From positions 1-42,928 of the IMG/VR virus record IMGVR_UViG_3300047382_000745: a DNA stretch of 42,928 nt, one strand, 5' to 3'. Shown piece after piece: positions 7,195 to 22,100 of the stretch (positions are counted from its first letter, which is position 1; each line of letters opens with the position of its first letter). The stretch is from a virus. The notes under the pieces are model-generated. The model was not told the DNA's origin, did no database searches, and saw nothing but the letters and a program-made list of their open reading frames with translations. The position numbers were made by a program, and so were the translations under genes.

Positions 7195-10100
7195 TTATAG
7201 TTCGTGTAAGAATCTCATAATACTTGATGCTGATGTAAAGTCTGCATTGGCTCTATCTGCTAAACTTAATGCACTATCGCTTAATTGTACTGCTTTATCC
7301 CATGCATCTTCTACATCTGTTGCATAATCATATGAACTTACTTGTACATTTGCTGAATCTACAAACAAATTAGTAACATCTAAGTTACCTGCTGTTCCGT
7401 ATGCAAAACTGCTTGTTATTGATATTACACTGCCGTTTATTGCAGAAACTCTCACAACATCATTGTAACTACCGTCAGTTACATTTGTAATTCTAATACC
7501 TTCGTTAACTTCAAGACTTAATGCACTTGATAATGTCACGTCAGCAGTTGTGTTTGTAACGTTACTAACAGTTGCAAAAGCATTGCTAATAGTTAAATCA
7601 CTTCCTGATATTTCATCCCATGCCTTAGTTGGAGTCCATATATCATCTGCTGTGCCTAAAACACCATCCGGGCCCACACCGCTAAATACTGCTTGGTCCC
7701 ATGATGTAGGAGTTGAATATACTGCACCTAAGTCTAACCATATGTTTCCTTGCGGATTTAAACTATCAAACTGATCAACTTCTTCTGCACTGTAAACCTT
7801 TGCACCAATTGGGTGAGATTCAATACTTGTACCTTCTGCTCCACGTACTAATGCACTTAATTCGTTACCATTCTTTTTACCGTAGTAGATCAATTCATGT
7901 CCTACCCAAACTTTACCAGGTGCTATAGTTGTTACTTGCGGTAAGAAACTTGCATCTGCCATTGTTATACTGCTGGCAAATGTGTCGAGTGCTTTAGTCA
8001 GTGTACTACTTGTTCTATCAATAATACGTGTATGACTTACATCACCAAACAAGTTCATGTGCGTTCTGTACGTAACTGGTCTTGCACTTGGAGATACTTT
8101 AGCATGTTGTATATTACCGTTTGCATGTGAATGCGTAGTAACTGTGAATATAATACTTTCCAGTGGATCAATTAGTGCAAGTTCTTCTGGTCTCTCTTCA
8201 CCATATAATACTCTCTGGAACGTTACTCCATCGAATCCTTCGTAACTGTCATTGTTTCTACGCAACGTTACATTTCCTTGTTTCACAGTGTCGAATACAC
8301 CCTCATAACTAACAAGTTGTGTTACACTATCCCATTCAACATCACCAGTACCAACAGTTTGGATGCCACCATATGAGGCATCAGTTGTTACTACTGTGTC
8401 TTTGGTAGTATTTTCGTCCCACGGTATTGTGTCAAATCCAAAGTCTGATTGTACCTTGCTTAAATAATCAGTGTCTGCTAAGGCAGTTGCAAATACTTTA
8501 CCATCAAGTAATTCACCGTTAAAGTTACCACCTGACTTGTCTTTTACTAATGCAATAGTTCTATCAAGTGCTCCAGCAGTTACCATAGCAGTTATTACAG
8601 ATGCATTACCTACAATACTTGCATTCGAACTTGCCGTTACATCATTGTGATGAGTATTTATTTCTGCAACAAACAGTGCTTGTACAGCCTGATCAAATTT
8701 AAATATTCTATCAGTTGCTGAAATATCTGTATTTGCTGACACTTCTAATTTTGTCATTTGTGTTAACATTGCAATGTTTTCACCAATGCTATTATCTTCT
8801 GGTGTTGTTGTAGGATTCCAATTATACTTTGTTAGTTTCCAGTTAGTTCTATCAAACACAATCTTAGTGTTTCCTTTACGTATTGGATCCTGTGTTTTAT
8901 TACTGATACTGTAGTAATTTTTATACTGTGGGTCATTTGCTAATATGTCAGCATCTGCTTGTAAGAAGTCATCAAGTATTCTCACTGTGCCAGTTACAGC
9001 ATCAACATATGGTGCTTTATCAAAATCACTAATTGTTTGCGAACCTATACTTTCAATAGGTGTACGTTTACCATCTTTGTACTCACGTATTTTACTACTG
9101 AAAGGCTTAACCTCATTCATATAGTCGAGTACTTTCTGGAAGTTATCTGGTCTAAATCCTGTGAATTGTATTAAGTCATCTTCTTCTTTTTCGATGTACA
9201 AATAAGAAGTTTTGAATGCCCAGTTCAATTGTTGCTGTTCAATGTATGCATACTTCAGCATTTCAAAGAATAACTCGTTCCAGTATTCAGTGTTCACAAA
9301 CACATTATCTTTAAGTGCTGTGAGTAACAATCTTAATTCATTTGCCAGTGTACTGTTTTGTTCATCAGTGTAAGTTGCTGGCTTTAATCTAATAGTATCG
9401 TTAATACTTGCAATTAGTTTAAAGTCTGCTTTGCTTGCCTGATATATCCACAGTTGCGAAGCAGTTTCTTTTTTGGCTTTTACTTGTACCACAGTGCCAT
9501 CAGTAATATTGTTTAATCGTTTAAGTTCAGATACACTGCTAACATTAAACACAGGCTTATAACTTTGATTATATCTTATTTCTTGATTAGTAATAGGATC
9601 TATTCTGTCCACTGCATACCATGTGGTATTTTCTATGTATGTTCTGGTAGTAGGCAGTGTGTTATCCCAATTGTTAAATTGTGTGCTTAGTTTTAATTTA
9701 GACAACGTATTGTTTAACACATTTACCATAACTCTACGTGCTTCAGTGATATCTTTAAACATTGTCTGTCTTGGACGGAATGCAATACCGTATCTTTCAA
9801 TTTCACTTAATCTTGTATCAGGTACACTTTGCCCAATTGCATTCTCACCTGATAAACTATCAATCAGTTTATCTGTGATATGCTCAGGTATGTGGCTATT
9901 GTTATCGCCTTGTCTTAACAGTTTCCATGCTTTGTGATTTATGCTTGACGGTAATACATTTCTACTAAAGTTAATTTGTAGATTGTTTTCTGCATCCATT
10001 GTTTGATCAATGTTTGTCAGTGCTAAACTTTCATCGCTGATAAAACTGATCAAGTTTAGTCCGTAACCACGTGGATTAGAAATATATTTTGCAAGTGTCT

Positions 10101-13100
10101 CTGTAGATATTGTTCTACCTGTTAAGTTTGTAACTCGTTGATCTACTGTATTTCTATTTTGTATCCAATAGTAGTAGTACAACTTATATTCACCTGTGAC
10201 TGGATCTTGTCTACGCTCTGTGACAAATCTATCACTCCAACGTGGACTTCCTGCACCCTGCCAATTTTCTGGTTTTGCAATACTTTCTACCCACTCACAA
10301 ATTGTAACTGAACTGCCTGGGAATGCCTTACCCCAATTTTCTGCACGTTCTTTGTTTGTGCCTTGCTCGTACCATTCGTAACGTATTGTGCTGGTATCCC
10401 ACCACACTTTACCAACCATGCTGTGTCCAAACATTGTTCTTGCATTGTTGTAACTCACAGGATCTACTTCTGTGATATAATCTAATTCGTTACTAACAAT
10501 AGAAGGTACTACACCTTTGAACGGATCCCATTTGTACAAGTCTTTTATATCGTTGCCTGTTTCAGGATTATAAACTATTGCATTATTGATACTGTTAACA
10601 TCAACTAAATTTTCTTGTTGTGCTTTTACCACACCGTTTTCTAAGTATGCCCATTTGCCTGTGTCTTGATAATTGTCAATCCACACATTGGCTTCTAACT
10701 CGTCGCCTACTTCGCCTAATGTTGCATCTATTTGTTCTTGCTGTACAGGATTATTTTCGTTAAATCGTTTGCTGTCAAATACAAGAACGTTTGTTTGTTC
10801 TGAAGGCACTGATTGCGGCAATGATATAGTTTGACCAAACACTGTGGTAATATCATATTCGTATAACTCTCTGAGTGTGGTTATTCTACCTGGTCCAAAT
10901 AAACTGTTATTGTCATTTAGCGGTATTGTAGCAAAATCTGGATCAGGAGATCTTGTTTGATTAGACCTTTGTGGATTCATATATCGTGTTAGTAGTCTGT
11001 CACCTGGTCCGCTTGGCTCTAAAACGCCAGGCTCATCACCACCGGCACTATCATCGTCATCGCCACCTGGATTAAATACCAGTGGATCGCCGGATGTTGG
11101 GTTGTTGGGGGTGGCATCACCATTTACTAATTCCCACGGTATAGCACCAACGTCTGTTACACATGCTAATACCATAACACCGTAATTATTTGGTATATCT
11201 TCTACATTGCCTTCAAACCCTGGTGGCGGATTTTCTGCTGTGAATATACCCAACGCACCACTGTCAATAATTGATTGCGTTGCTTCTTGCTGTTGGTCTG
11301 GTGTCAATGATGATAAATCTTCGTTATTGTTTTCTAATTCTGCTTCTATACACAGCGATGCCACATTGTAGTCACCTTCTGGAATACCAACTTTTGCTAA
11401 TAGTCCTGGATTTGGTGATGAGATGCCAATACCTGGTAATTCTGTAACAAGATCTACAGTTCCAATATCTCCTACTAAAGTAGGATCAAATCTGATATCT
11501 TCTGGTCTATACCCTGCGCCGGCTAAACCATCATTTAATGCCTGTGCAATAAATTCAGGTACATTTAATTCTGTAATTAAATCTGGTAAGCCAAGTGTTT
11601 CTTGTGCTCTGCCCTGTTCTGTACATGCTGGCACATCTTGTGCTGTTAAGAATACTTTAGCACCAGTACCACCTGGTACTGTCAGAGGTTGAATATATCT
11701 ACCAAATGTTTGTGAATTACCTGTGTTTTCAGTATCTATTGCAAACTGTTTATTAAGCAGTACACCGAGAGCCTTTGCCCGTTGTGCCAATGCATTAGCA
11801 CCGCTTGAACCCTGGAATTCTGGATTACCTGGGTTAATTCCTTCGTAATCTACTATCACATATGTTACTGGGTCGTATGCACCTGGTGAACCTAAGTAAT
11901 ATTGATACTGTGAACCATCCCAATAAAATTCTGGGTATGGTTGCCAATCAGGATGTTTGTTGCCTTCATTAAATGAAGATGTACTTGTAGCAGTACTGAA
12001 TGGAGAAACGTTATATTCAGGATGTCCAGGCCCATATAATATATTATTTCTAAATGGATCTCCTACACCTAACAATGCTTTACGTATACTGTCAGTGATT
12101 ATAGCAGGATCGCTGGTACCACTTGCTTTATACCCTAATGTTCCTGCAGGAGCATGGTCGTATTCTAATGGTAAACCATATGTTAAGTCTGCTGGGAATA
12201 TTTCATACAAACCTCTGTCAATAATTTTTAAGGTTGTAATAGCACCTGTGGCATCAACGCCTGTTACAATAAACTTAGCAACTCTTAATGGTCCGCCGAG
12301 TGATTCGTATCCAGTAGCCAATCCGCCTTTGTCATTTATTCCGACTTTTGCACTTAATACAGGCTTTGCTTTGCCCATTCCAGGATTAGGTATTCGTTCA
12401 AGCGATGCTCTATTACCCTCTGAAGCCAGTGTTGCTAAGTGCCATGGTTTCTTAACTCTCAGTTCTACCGTTGCTGTAGTGAACAACGATGCTATTGCTG
12501 TCACACTTGTTAATCTACTGTCGTGTACTACAAACGTTTTATTTACTGTATCAACAACCTTTTCAGCATCTGCAAGTGTGGTACCTTGAAGTCTTTCAGC
12601 ATCTGCAGGTATATAAAACTTCTGTGTTTTTCCTGCCCAATTAAATTCAACGTAAGTATCTTCCTGTAGCCATCCTTCGTTTAATGAAGTTGAGGCATAG
12701 TTAACTCTCATCATGCCAGGTTTAGTGCTGTCAAATGTGAAAAGAGATGTTTGTATGTCTACGTTTGAACTTTCTCCGAACACAACTGGTCCAGTTGTTC
12801 TATAATATAATTGGTCAATTGTGACTTGCTGAGTTGGATTTCCGTTTATATCAAGACCAACTGATTGCCTGTTAAGTTTAATTACAGAATCGCCTGCAAC
12901 TTCTCTGTATGCAGGAAACTGCGAATCTATTTCAGGAATATTTGTAAATACCTGTGGGCTTCTATCGTACACAGTAACAGTAGGAGGATTTTCTAAGTCG
13001 TAACCTGCGCCACCGTTTGATAATGTTATTTCTGCTATACCACCATTTTCGTCCAATGATAATACTGATGCCGCGGCACCAATACCTGTACTATCTTGGT

Positions 13101-16100
13101 TAGGATTATTTTCATTAAATATAATTTGTATGTTTGCTGGGTTAGTAAATCCTGCTCCTGCACTTTCTATACAAATTTTAGTTACTGGTGCTTTTGTGTT
13201 TGTTACTGGTGTACCACCAACTAAACGTAATCTATCGCCTACTCTATAATCACTGCCACCCACTGAGTAAACAGAAATATTTGAAGTTGTGTCAGTTACT
13301 ACCGGTAACAATACATTCTTATCTTCTTGCCTACTTAAACCATTTACTGCTACATCATCAAAATTGTAAACAAAATTTGTAGTTGGATTGCCTTCGCCAT
13401 CAAGTTGTGGTTTTAGATTATTAAACTCATCGTATACCACAGTAGGTATAGAGAATCTTTCAACATTAGTTCTAATTGTAGAAAGTTGCCCATTTTTATT
13501 TGCAGATGTTAACTGTGTCAATCGTTCTTTGTTAGATAATGTATGTGGTATAATAGTAGCATTATTGGCAACAGACTTTGTTACATTAACATTACGTTGT
13601 TGTTCAAAACCTCTGTTTACATGGAAGTCACCAACCTGTTTGAACTTGCCTGCGCCACAGCCGTTTGCAACAGTAATACCATTAGAACTACAACTCTTAA
13701 TTATGAGGTCGCCTAATCCACCTGCACCCGGTGTAAGGTCTGCTGTTAATCCGTTATCTGCACAATTAATTTGTGATTTTATATCTTGTGGATCGTTTCC
13801 TCTGATAACAACTTTTCTACTGTTTAGGAATATTTCTGTACCGTCCTGTATATCCATTAATTTGTTTGCTGGTATTTTAAACTGCGGAGTAGGTTTTCTT
13901 AACGTTGCTCTTGCAGTAGGACCTGCGGGTACAAGTCTACCAGTTGGACTAATAATCTTAGGCGTAATATCAATACTTCCTTCACTTGGGTATCTGATAT
14001 TTTTACTGTCAAATGATGCATATTGTTCTGGAACAAGCATCTCAGTAAATTCTTCTGATGCAATTGGTGTAACTGCACTTGAATTAATTGCTGTTGATAA
14101 TGCTGGTTCATCAAATGCCGGTGGATTAAATACCACTGTGTCACCACCATTAATACCTGGAGATCTAACTGCTGGCGAAACTGCATCACCGCTTACAAAC
14201 GGTGCACCTGATTGCATTACGCCAATTATGTCTCCCGGTGTGCCTCCTGTATTTGGCACTGACGACATTCCTCCTGCGGCTTGTCCTCTAACAATTTGTT
14301 GACCATTATACAAACCACCTACTAAACCTGCTGGTGCTGTACTACCTAATGCGTCCTGTGGACCAGCACTGGTATTAGGTATTTGCTTGTTTACAACATT
14401 GCTAACTTTTTGTCCGTTAACATAAATTGTACTGCCAACTTTAACAGGATTGTAGTCTACGTATCTTGTGGTTTTATTCAATCCGTCTAAGTTTTGTAAA
14501 TTCTTTGCCCATGGTTGTTCGGTTACTGTACTACTCTGTAATGCTCTTGATTTCTGTGGTCTTACAGTTAATTTCTTTGCAAGAGGCACAACAAATCCAC
14601 CACTCACACGTTGATGTGTAGCACTTACATATCTATTAGGGTCTATGTTGTCAGTAAATCCAAACTTTGCAGGATTAACAATTTTCTTCTTCTCTTGTAT
14701 TTTAAACGAGGAAGGCATAAAGTTATAGCCTGTCATGGGTAATTGACCTGGAGTAACACTATTTCCAATGCTGTAAATCTGCATATCACCAAATGGCATT
14801 TTAGGATAATCGACTTGCCCAAATTTGCCAAAGTCTTCCATCATTTGTATCTGATCAAACGGAGTATCTGCAGGTATACCTGGTGCTGGATTCCATATTG
14901 GAGTATCATCTCCGCCACCTGGAACATTGCCGCCACCTCTGCATATAGCATTTGTATTGTTACTTACACCTGGAGGGCATACTCCTTGTTGGGCCCAGCA
15001 TCTAAGTTCTGCTGTATTCCATTTAATATGTTGGACTCCGGAGAATGGTATTTTAGTTCTGTGGAATTCGTCAACGGTTGTATTCATACATGCAAAGAAG
15101 CCACTTATTTGTCGTTCTGATGCCCAACCCCATATATTAGAATAGTAATTTAGCAATTGGCCTTGTTCGTAACTTTCTACGTTTGCATTTGTGTTGCCTT
15201 CGCCATCTACACCATCACTGACATTATTATTTTGTCCGTTTTCATTTCCTACACCTGAATTAGTATTACCACCGCCTGTGGTTCCTGTGGACGCACCCGG
15301 GTCAGGTGATTCGTTTTGACATACTCTTCCACTGAACGAGATTGAACCAGATGCCGTTAATGCGCCTGCTGAGTCAGTTAATTGCACATCATATGCTAAT
15401 TTAAAATATCCTGGGCCTGTATGGTTACCAACAATACATCGTGTAAAGTAATATGCGCCTGCTTCGAGATACACATAAGAATCTGATTTTTGCATTAATG
15501 TTTTTTGATCCCAGCCGTTAGTTCTCCAACCGGTACGCATTAAGTTATTACCTCTGTGGTAATTTTTACTTATATTATAATCGTTTTCTAATAAAGGACT
15601 TCCGTTTACTATTCCTTTATAACCGTCTTCTACAAAATATTCATCATTACTTAAATCATCTTTACCAATTCGCAATTTGTCAGTTCTGTAATTGTTTGGT
15701 ATTTTTAATTCTTCTTTGTCAGAATTGGTAGCCTGACTACTTGATATCCATAACCACATTCCATCGTCACATAGTCCTTTAAATGTGTACACACCAGTTT
15801 GCGGTGCTCGGAAGTAACCTTTATATTCATGTGTAGAATTTTTACCAATAGATCCACTGGCAAAGTACCTAACTGTGCGAGTACGTTGTAGTATGTTAGT
15901 AGAGTATCCACCCCACTTTTGTACTTCGGTACTGTGTTCATACCTACCTGCCATGTAAGAAGGATAATGTCTTTTTGCATACTGAGTGTAGCCTTTGTTT
16001 AGTGCAACACCTGTTGGCCCACTCTTTGGCAGAGGATTATACGGATAGTATATGTTATCTACTGAAGGATGTTTTTTACCACCAGCGGAGTAACCATTAA

Positions 16101-19100
16101 AAGGTACATCTTCGTGACCTGCATGGTGTTGTCCAAAATAACCATAACCATTTCTACCTTTCCATGATCTCATTACGGCGCCATTTGCATACGCTCTACT
16201 TGTGCCTACGCAATCTGGGCCTTCTTCTGGTGGATTAATTGGGCCATTAAATGTATCATTGAAATCTGTGATATACTCTACAATTGTTTGGAAACCTACA
16301 TTGTCACCGAGATCCGATGCATCTCTGGATAAACGCACAAACACTGTTACATATTGACCATCTTCACATGACAGTTTTTGTTCTATAAATCCAACACCTT
16401 TAACTGCTGTATCTGGGTGGTCATTTAGTGTATGACCAGCAATATCAAACGAGTTATCTGGTTCGGCTTGATATGCATACGTGTCCATTGCTATGTGGTT
16501 TGTGTCTACTTGTATTTCTGTACTTGCTGTGGTAGAGCCAACATCAAATATTTGGTCTGCCGCAACAAACTCTTGGCCTTTTTCTATAATAGTATCAACT
16601 ATAGTTGTGTGTAGTGCAAGATTAGTAAATTGATCTGCATCTGCATTCTGAATAAATTTTGTTGTTTCGCCGCCGCCCTTAATAGGTGTCATAGGAGCGA
16701 CACCATATTGATTAATCTGTGAACCGTTATTAAAGAAATCGTTACCGCTACTAATAGTAGACCTTCTAATTATAGTACTTGGGTTTGCAAAGTATTCTTT
16801 TATTGATTCAATTTTATTTGCGTTTGCTTCTGTTGTATCACCAATCTCAAAATCAAACTGCATATCACTTTGTACAATAAACACACTACCGGCATTATAT
16901 AAGTCTTGCGATGCTAAGAAGTTAAACAACACACGGAATGTATGTCCTGTATTAGTAACATTTTCAGCAGGGTCATTATAAATCTTGAATGTTTTTGACC
17001 ATATCTTAGATGATATATCTGGATTGTCTGAAGAGTTTTGATTATAGTCGAACTCTGCATCACCTGTTATACCATTTAATGCAACTGGCATATTATATGT
17101 AAACCATTCTTCTGATGTATTATCTAATAGCACCTGCTTATGCGAAGGTGTAGTATTACGCACACAACTATCCGATGAGTTATTATCTGGTGTGGTATCA
17201 GGAGCCGCTATTACTTCACATGGGCCTACAAGGCCTTCAAGTATAGCACCTGTCATAATAGGTCCTGCTTCAGTGGCAGGAACTTTGTCTAACCCTTTTG
17301 TAGTGTCTAACAATCCATTAAACATATCTATTGGACTGGATCCTGTTGGTGTAGCAAGATCTATATTTTTGCCTACTCGTGGAATTGATTCGTTGGCGTC
17401 ACCTGTGCTACCTGCTACAACTGGTGTTGGATCAAAAATATTCCAAATATCGTCTTCGCTCGTTCCTGTAAATGCAGGTATCACATCGTCGACTCGTAAG
17501 TTATTCCATTCCTTACCGCCCCATCCTGTGTCTGGTATAATTCTTCTTGTTTGAGCTGTGGCTGGTAATTCTGATAATCTAATATACTTAACTCTTGTTA
17601 CTGTACCCTCGTAATTTTTATATACTGCTTTAGGGTAAGTGGCGCCTGTTAAATCATTACTTAAATTACGTCTGTCATAACCTACTAACTGATTTTCATA
17701 AGTATGTGGTTCAGTCCAGAAACAAGCAACAAATACTTCTTCGGGTCTAAATTTAGTATTAACAATGTTTTCATCATTTGTAGATGCATAATTATCTGAA
17801 GGTACATAACTGTATGCTACAACACCCTCTTCGCCTTGTTGATCAACATCAACAGGGTTACCTAAATTATCTAAATAGAATGTATTTTCATAATTTTTAA
17901 ATTCGGGTATTATTTCAAAATTCTTACTGTACAAGAATCTTGGCATTGGTCTATCCCAACGTAATCTTCTTTCTACAGGATAATGACTTGACAAATGAAC
18001 ATCATCTGCTGTATAATATCCTCTGCCGTAACCTACAGATGTTAAATTATTATTAGCACCTTCGAGTCTACCTGGTCCTTTTTCATCTGGTCTATATTTA
18101 CCAGGTGTTAAACCTGCTGTCCACATAAAGAAGTCATTATAACCTGGTTTGAACACATCAAAGTATACAGTTTCTCCTTGTGGGCCAACTTTTGTAGAGG
18201 CTCTAAATCTTGGCATACCTTCAATGTTTGCTTCTGCATCACTGCCGTTACCACCTGACACAGCAAACGGTTCTGGTACTATTGTAGGACCAAAATACAA
18301 TGCTGGTTCAACTGGCGGAAGTTGTATGTTAGATGATTGCTGTGTACTTCTCAAAGGACATCTTGCATTAGTAATTTTTCCACTACTGTTAGTGCTTGGC
18401 ACCATGTCATTTGTGTACCAGTAATCGTTGTGCGGATAGCCTTGCATATCTGCATAAGCATTAACTGTTTCAAAGTAATCGTGTGCTCTTAGAGGAGGGT
18501 ATGTTTTGTCTATGAGCGTGTAATAGATATCATTGTCGGTGTTTTGTATAAGTTGGTATACTTCGAAAATGTTTTCTCTGTTAGGCATCAAACGATATGC
18601 TGGTAGTGTGATATCACTACCACCTGCTGGATTAGTAACTGCACGAGTCTGTAGCATGTCATATTTAGATAATACGTGTCCTGCTGTGATGCTACGACTT
18701 CCATGTCTTCCGGAGCCAGGTATCTTTTTAAGTATTAAACCAGAGTTTATTTCATCCAATAATGGCTCAGGCTTAGTGCCTATATTTTCCCATTGATCTT
18801 GTCCGCTAACACTTGTGGTAAATGTTAAGTTATGCTCAACTACTATGCCACCTAATGCTTGATAATATTCATTATTATATTTTACAATTGTGCCGCCACT
18901 GTATACTTGATCACCATAATTAGATGCTATGTCTTCTGATGCTTTCCATTCCGGAGGTGCTGTTCTAATCCTAACCGGAGTGTGGAACTCAGGTAGTAAT
19001 TGCTGGAAGTCACTTGTTGCTGACAGTTTAACATCAACATATTTTTCTTCTATGTCGTGCTTACTTGGCAAGTATGCTCTTAAATCTGGTCTGTAAGAAT

Positions 19101-22100
19101 ATTCAATTTCTGTTGCTGGATCAGAATATGTTAGTCCCTTAGATGGTCCTGACTTTAATGGCCCTTTATTAAATGTGTTGTCTAAATCTAACTCTTGATC
19201 ATCGCCCATAAAGATTGTTGACTTTTGTGATAATTTACCATTACTTAAATTACTAATCAATCTTGGGTCTCTTACATACGGACCATAGTTAGGAATTTGT
19301 GCGGCTGGTAAGTCACCCACTACAGGTGTTCGATAATCTTTTAAGAATGCCAATTGCATTGATAAACCGTCGCCACGTGTATCAGTTTTAACCATTGCAC
19401 GTCTAATGTCCATCTGTCTGTTAATGCTTTTAACAAGTGCAGTTGGGTTGTTATAATTATCAGCGGCAATTGATACGCCGTTCATTTCCACCTTGTTATG
19501 ATCAACAGTGGTCACTACAGGTAATCTATTATCGTTTCTTGTTATTTGTCGTTGTATCACAAACTCAGTACTGATATCTGTATTTGTTGGCAATGCTTCA
19601 GTATCTATCCACATTACACATTCTACAGGATCAAAGTTTACATATTTTGCAGGCACAATCTCTGCATTACTCTTATATGTTACCACAGTTTGATTAAACT
19701 TAGGTGTGTCTTTGAGTAACTTAATTGCGTTTGTGGCTGTATCTGTATTACCACCACCGGTATACGGTGTACCACCACTGAATATAGCAGTGCGATGTTC
19801 GTAATAATGTAAAGTTCTATCGTCTAACGGCCAGTGATTTTCTATAATAATTTTATCTGGTGTTACACTTGAAATAGGGAACACTTTGTTATAATACAAT
19901 GGATTATTAAAGTGTAATGCAATTCTTTTATCTTTTAATGCATAAAGCGGTGATATACCATGTGGTTCTATGGTTTCAATAATTATGCCTTTGCCAATTA
20001 CATTACCTCTTGTTACTCCACTAACGTAAGGAGCTCTGATTGTAAATGACATATTGTTTATCACAGAATCAACAGTGTACATACCACTGAATTTATCAGT
20101 GAACACTCTCACTACATCTGCCTCTTGATATGTGTGAGGTTGATCCATTACTAATTTTGATTTGTTGTAATGTTGTGCTGATGCCGGGAATGAGCTTTCA
20201 GTGTTTGCTCGTGTAATTGTAAATGAACCTGCTGTTACATTACTAATTGGGTAATAAGGATTTGCAACACCTGTGCTGTAATCATTAAATACTGCAATAC
20301 TGTAACTGAAGTTTTGTATCTTAGTTAAAATATTTGTATTAAAATTAGTATTGTCAACAGTGAACGTTCCTGTTCCTGGATTAAATGATTTCAGTTGATG
20401 ATACTTTCCTAAAATACTTTTAAGTTGTTGCATTTCAAGTTTTTCAGCAGTAGTTTGATTTGCTATAAATTCTAATTCTGGTAGTATAGTACCTTCAAGT
20501 TTTACTTTAACATTACTGTAACCACCTTTTGCAGTAACTTCTGCGGCAAGCTCTGTAGTGTTAGGTGTTATAATTGCTGTTCCAGATGCTGGAGTACTTG
20601 GTACAGCATCATCTACGTGTGTTGCAAAAGTAACAGTTGGTGCTGAAGTATATCCTACGCCTGGATTTGTGATAGTGACGCCTGTTACTATACCATTTAA
20701 AACTGCTTCTGCAGATATAGTAGATGATTCTCTAATTCCTTCGCCTACTACATTAACTGTTGGGTAACTGCTGTATTGTCCGCCTTCAATCATTGTTACT
20801 GTAGGCGTACCCCTTACAACAACTTCCATTGTTGCTTCTTGATTATTACCGTTAGTAGGGAAAGTCACAATTGGTGGATTATTTTTACTGTATCCTGAAC
20901 CTGGATTGACAACTCTTGCACGTATTACTTCACCTGCTTCTGACACATCTAATGTGCCATCAATTTGAACAATTAAACCACTACCGCCATTGTGTGTTAT
21001 CGTGGCAGTATGTGTTGTGGTATTTGAATATGCTATGCCCGGATTCGTTATCTCAACAGAATCAATTTCACCTATGATATCAACTGTGAACGTTGCATTA
21101 TCTTTTGTTCCATCTGATTTAAGTTTTGCAAACTCACTGCTAATAGAAATATCTGCATTGAAGAAATCTTCGCTGTTAGTAACATTGATACCAGTTATTG
21201 GACCAGCAATTGTTGTGGTGCCTTGTGCTGTAACTCTGTTTGTAGACGATGCAGGTGGTGATGAGAATTGAACAGATGGTGGTCTATTATATCCTATGCC
21301 GCCTGTGCTAAGATTAACACTGCTTACCGCACCTGGATTAATTGTTAATGTAGTGCCAGTTAATGGCCCGTATGCAATTGGTTTAATTACTGTAGTACCT
21401 ACATTGTCAACTAACTTAACTAAATCGCCTTCTGCAAAATTACGCATTCTTGTTGCAGGACCTTCAACTAATACAGTATTACTGCCATCATCTAAATTTG
21501 TAATAGTAAGTCCTGATACTGTATTACCAATTGTTGGTTCAACTGAATCAATGGATGCTCTGCGTAGAGGTCTAATATTTTTAATATTTGCTTCAACTAA
21601 ACGAGGTGCTTCAAAATTATCAATTTTGCTTGTATTTTCTTGTGAAATGTTCTCGTTTGTCCATACCACAACATTATCAACATTATTAGCATTTTCTAAT
21701 GTTAATACATAATCTAAATATTTTCCTGTGTTATTCAAACCAATTTGATTTGTGTCTAAGAAATTAAACAAACTTACATCTGTATATAATTTTGTTTGAC
21801 CAAGTTTGTTTTTACCAACATAACTTACACTTGCACCAATGTTTTGTAATTTATAAACGTTCCAGTCTGTGTTTTCGCTTACTGCAACATGTATGAGATT
21901 ATCTTGTTGAGGTTTAATAACAAATTGATCATCAAATAGATCTGGTAAACTGCCAATGTTAAATGCTTTGAAGTTTACATTTGCTGAGTTTACATAACCT
22001 GAATTTAATATTGTAGGATACTTTTCAGTGTTTAATCCTGTAGCATCTACATCAGATAATGTAGGCCATAATTTGTGCTGTCTAATTCCTGTTGGCTTCT

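Noticed and set aside
8645-8660. TATTTATT inside the giant gene as a fourth late promoter
   Set aside because: It lacks the conserved C-A-C end (GTG on the minus strand) and is not followed by a gene start.
13388-14302. 304-codon open frame on the plus strand inside the giant gene
   Set aside because: It is antisense to a conserved continuous frame, has no family motif and no ribosome binding site or promoter. The low frequency of TTA, CTA and TCA in that register of the giant gene explains it.
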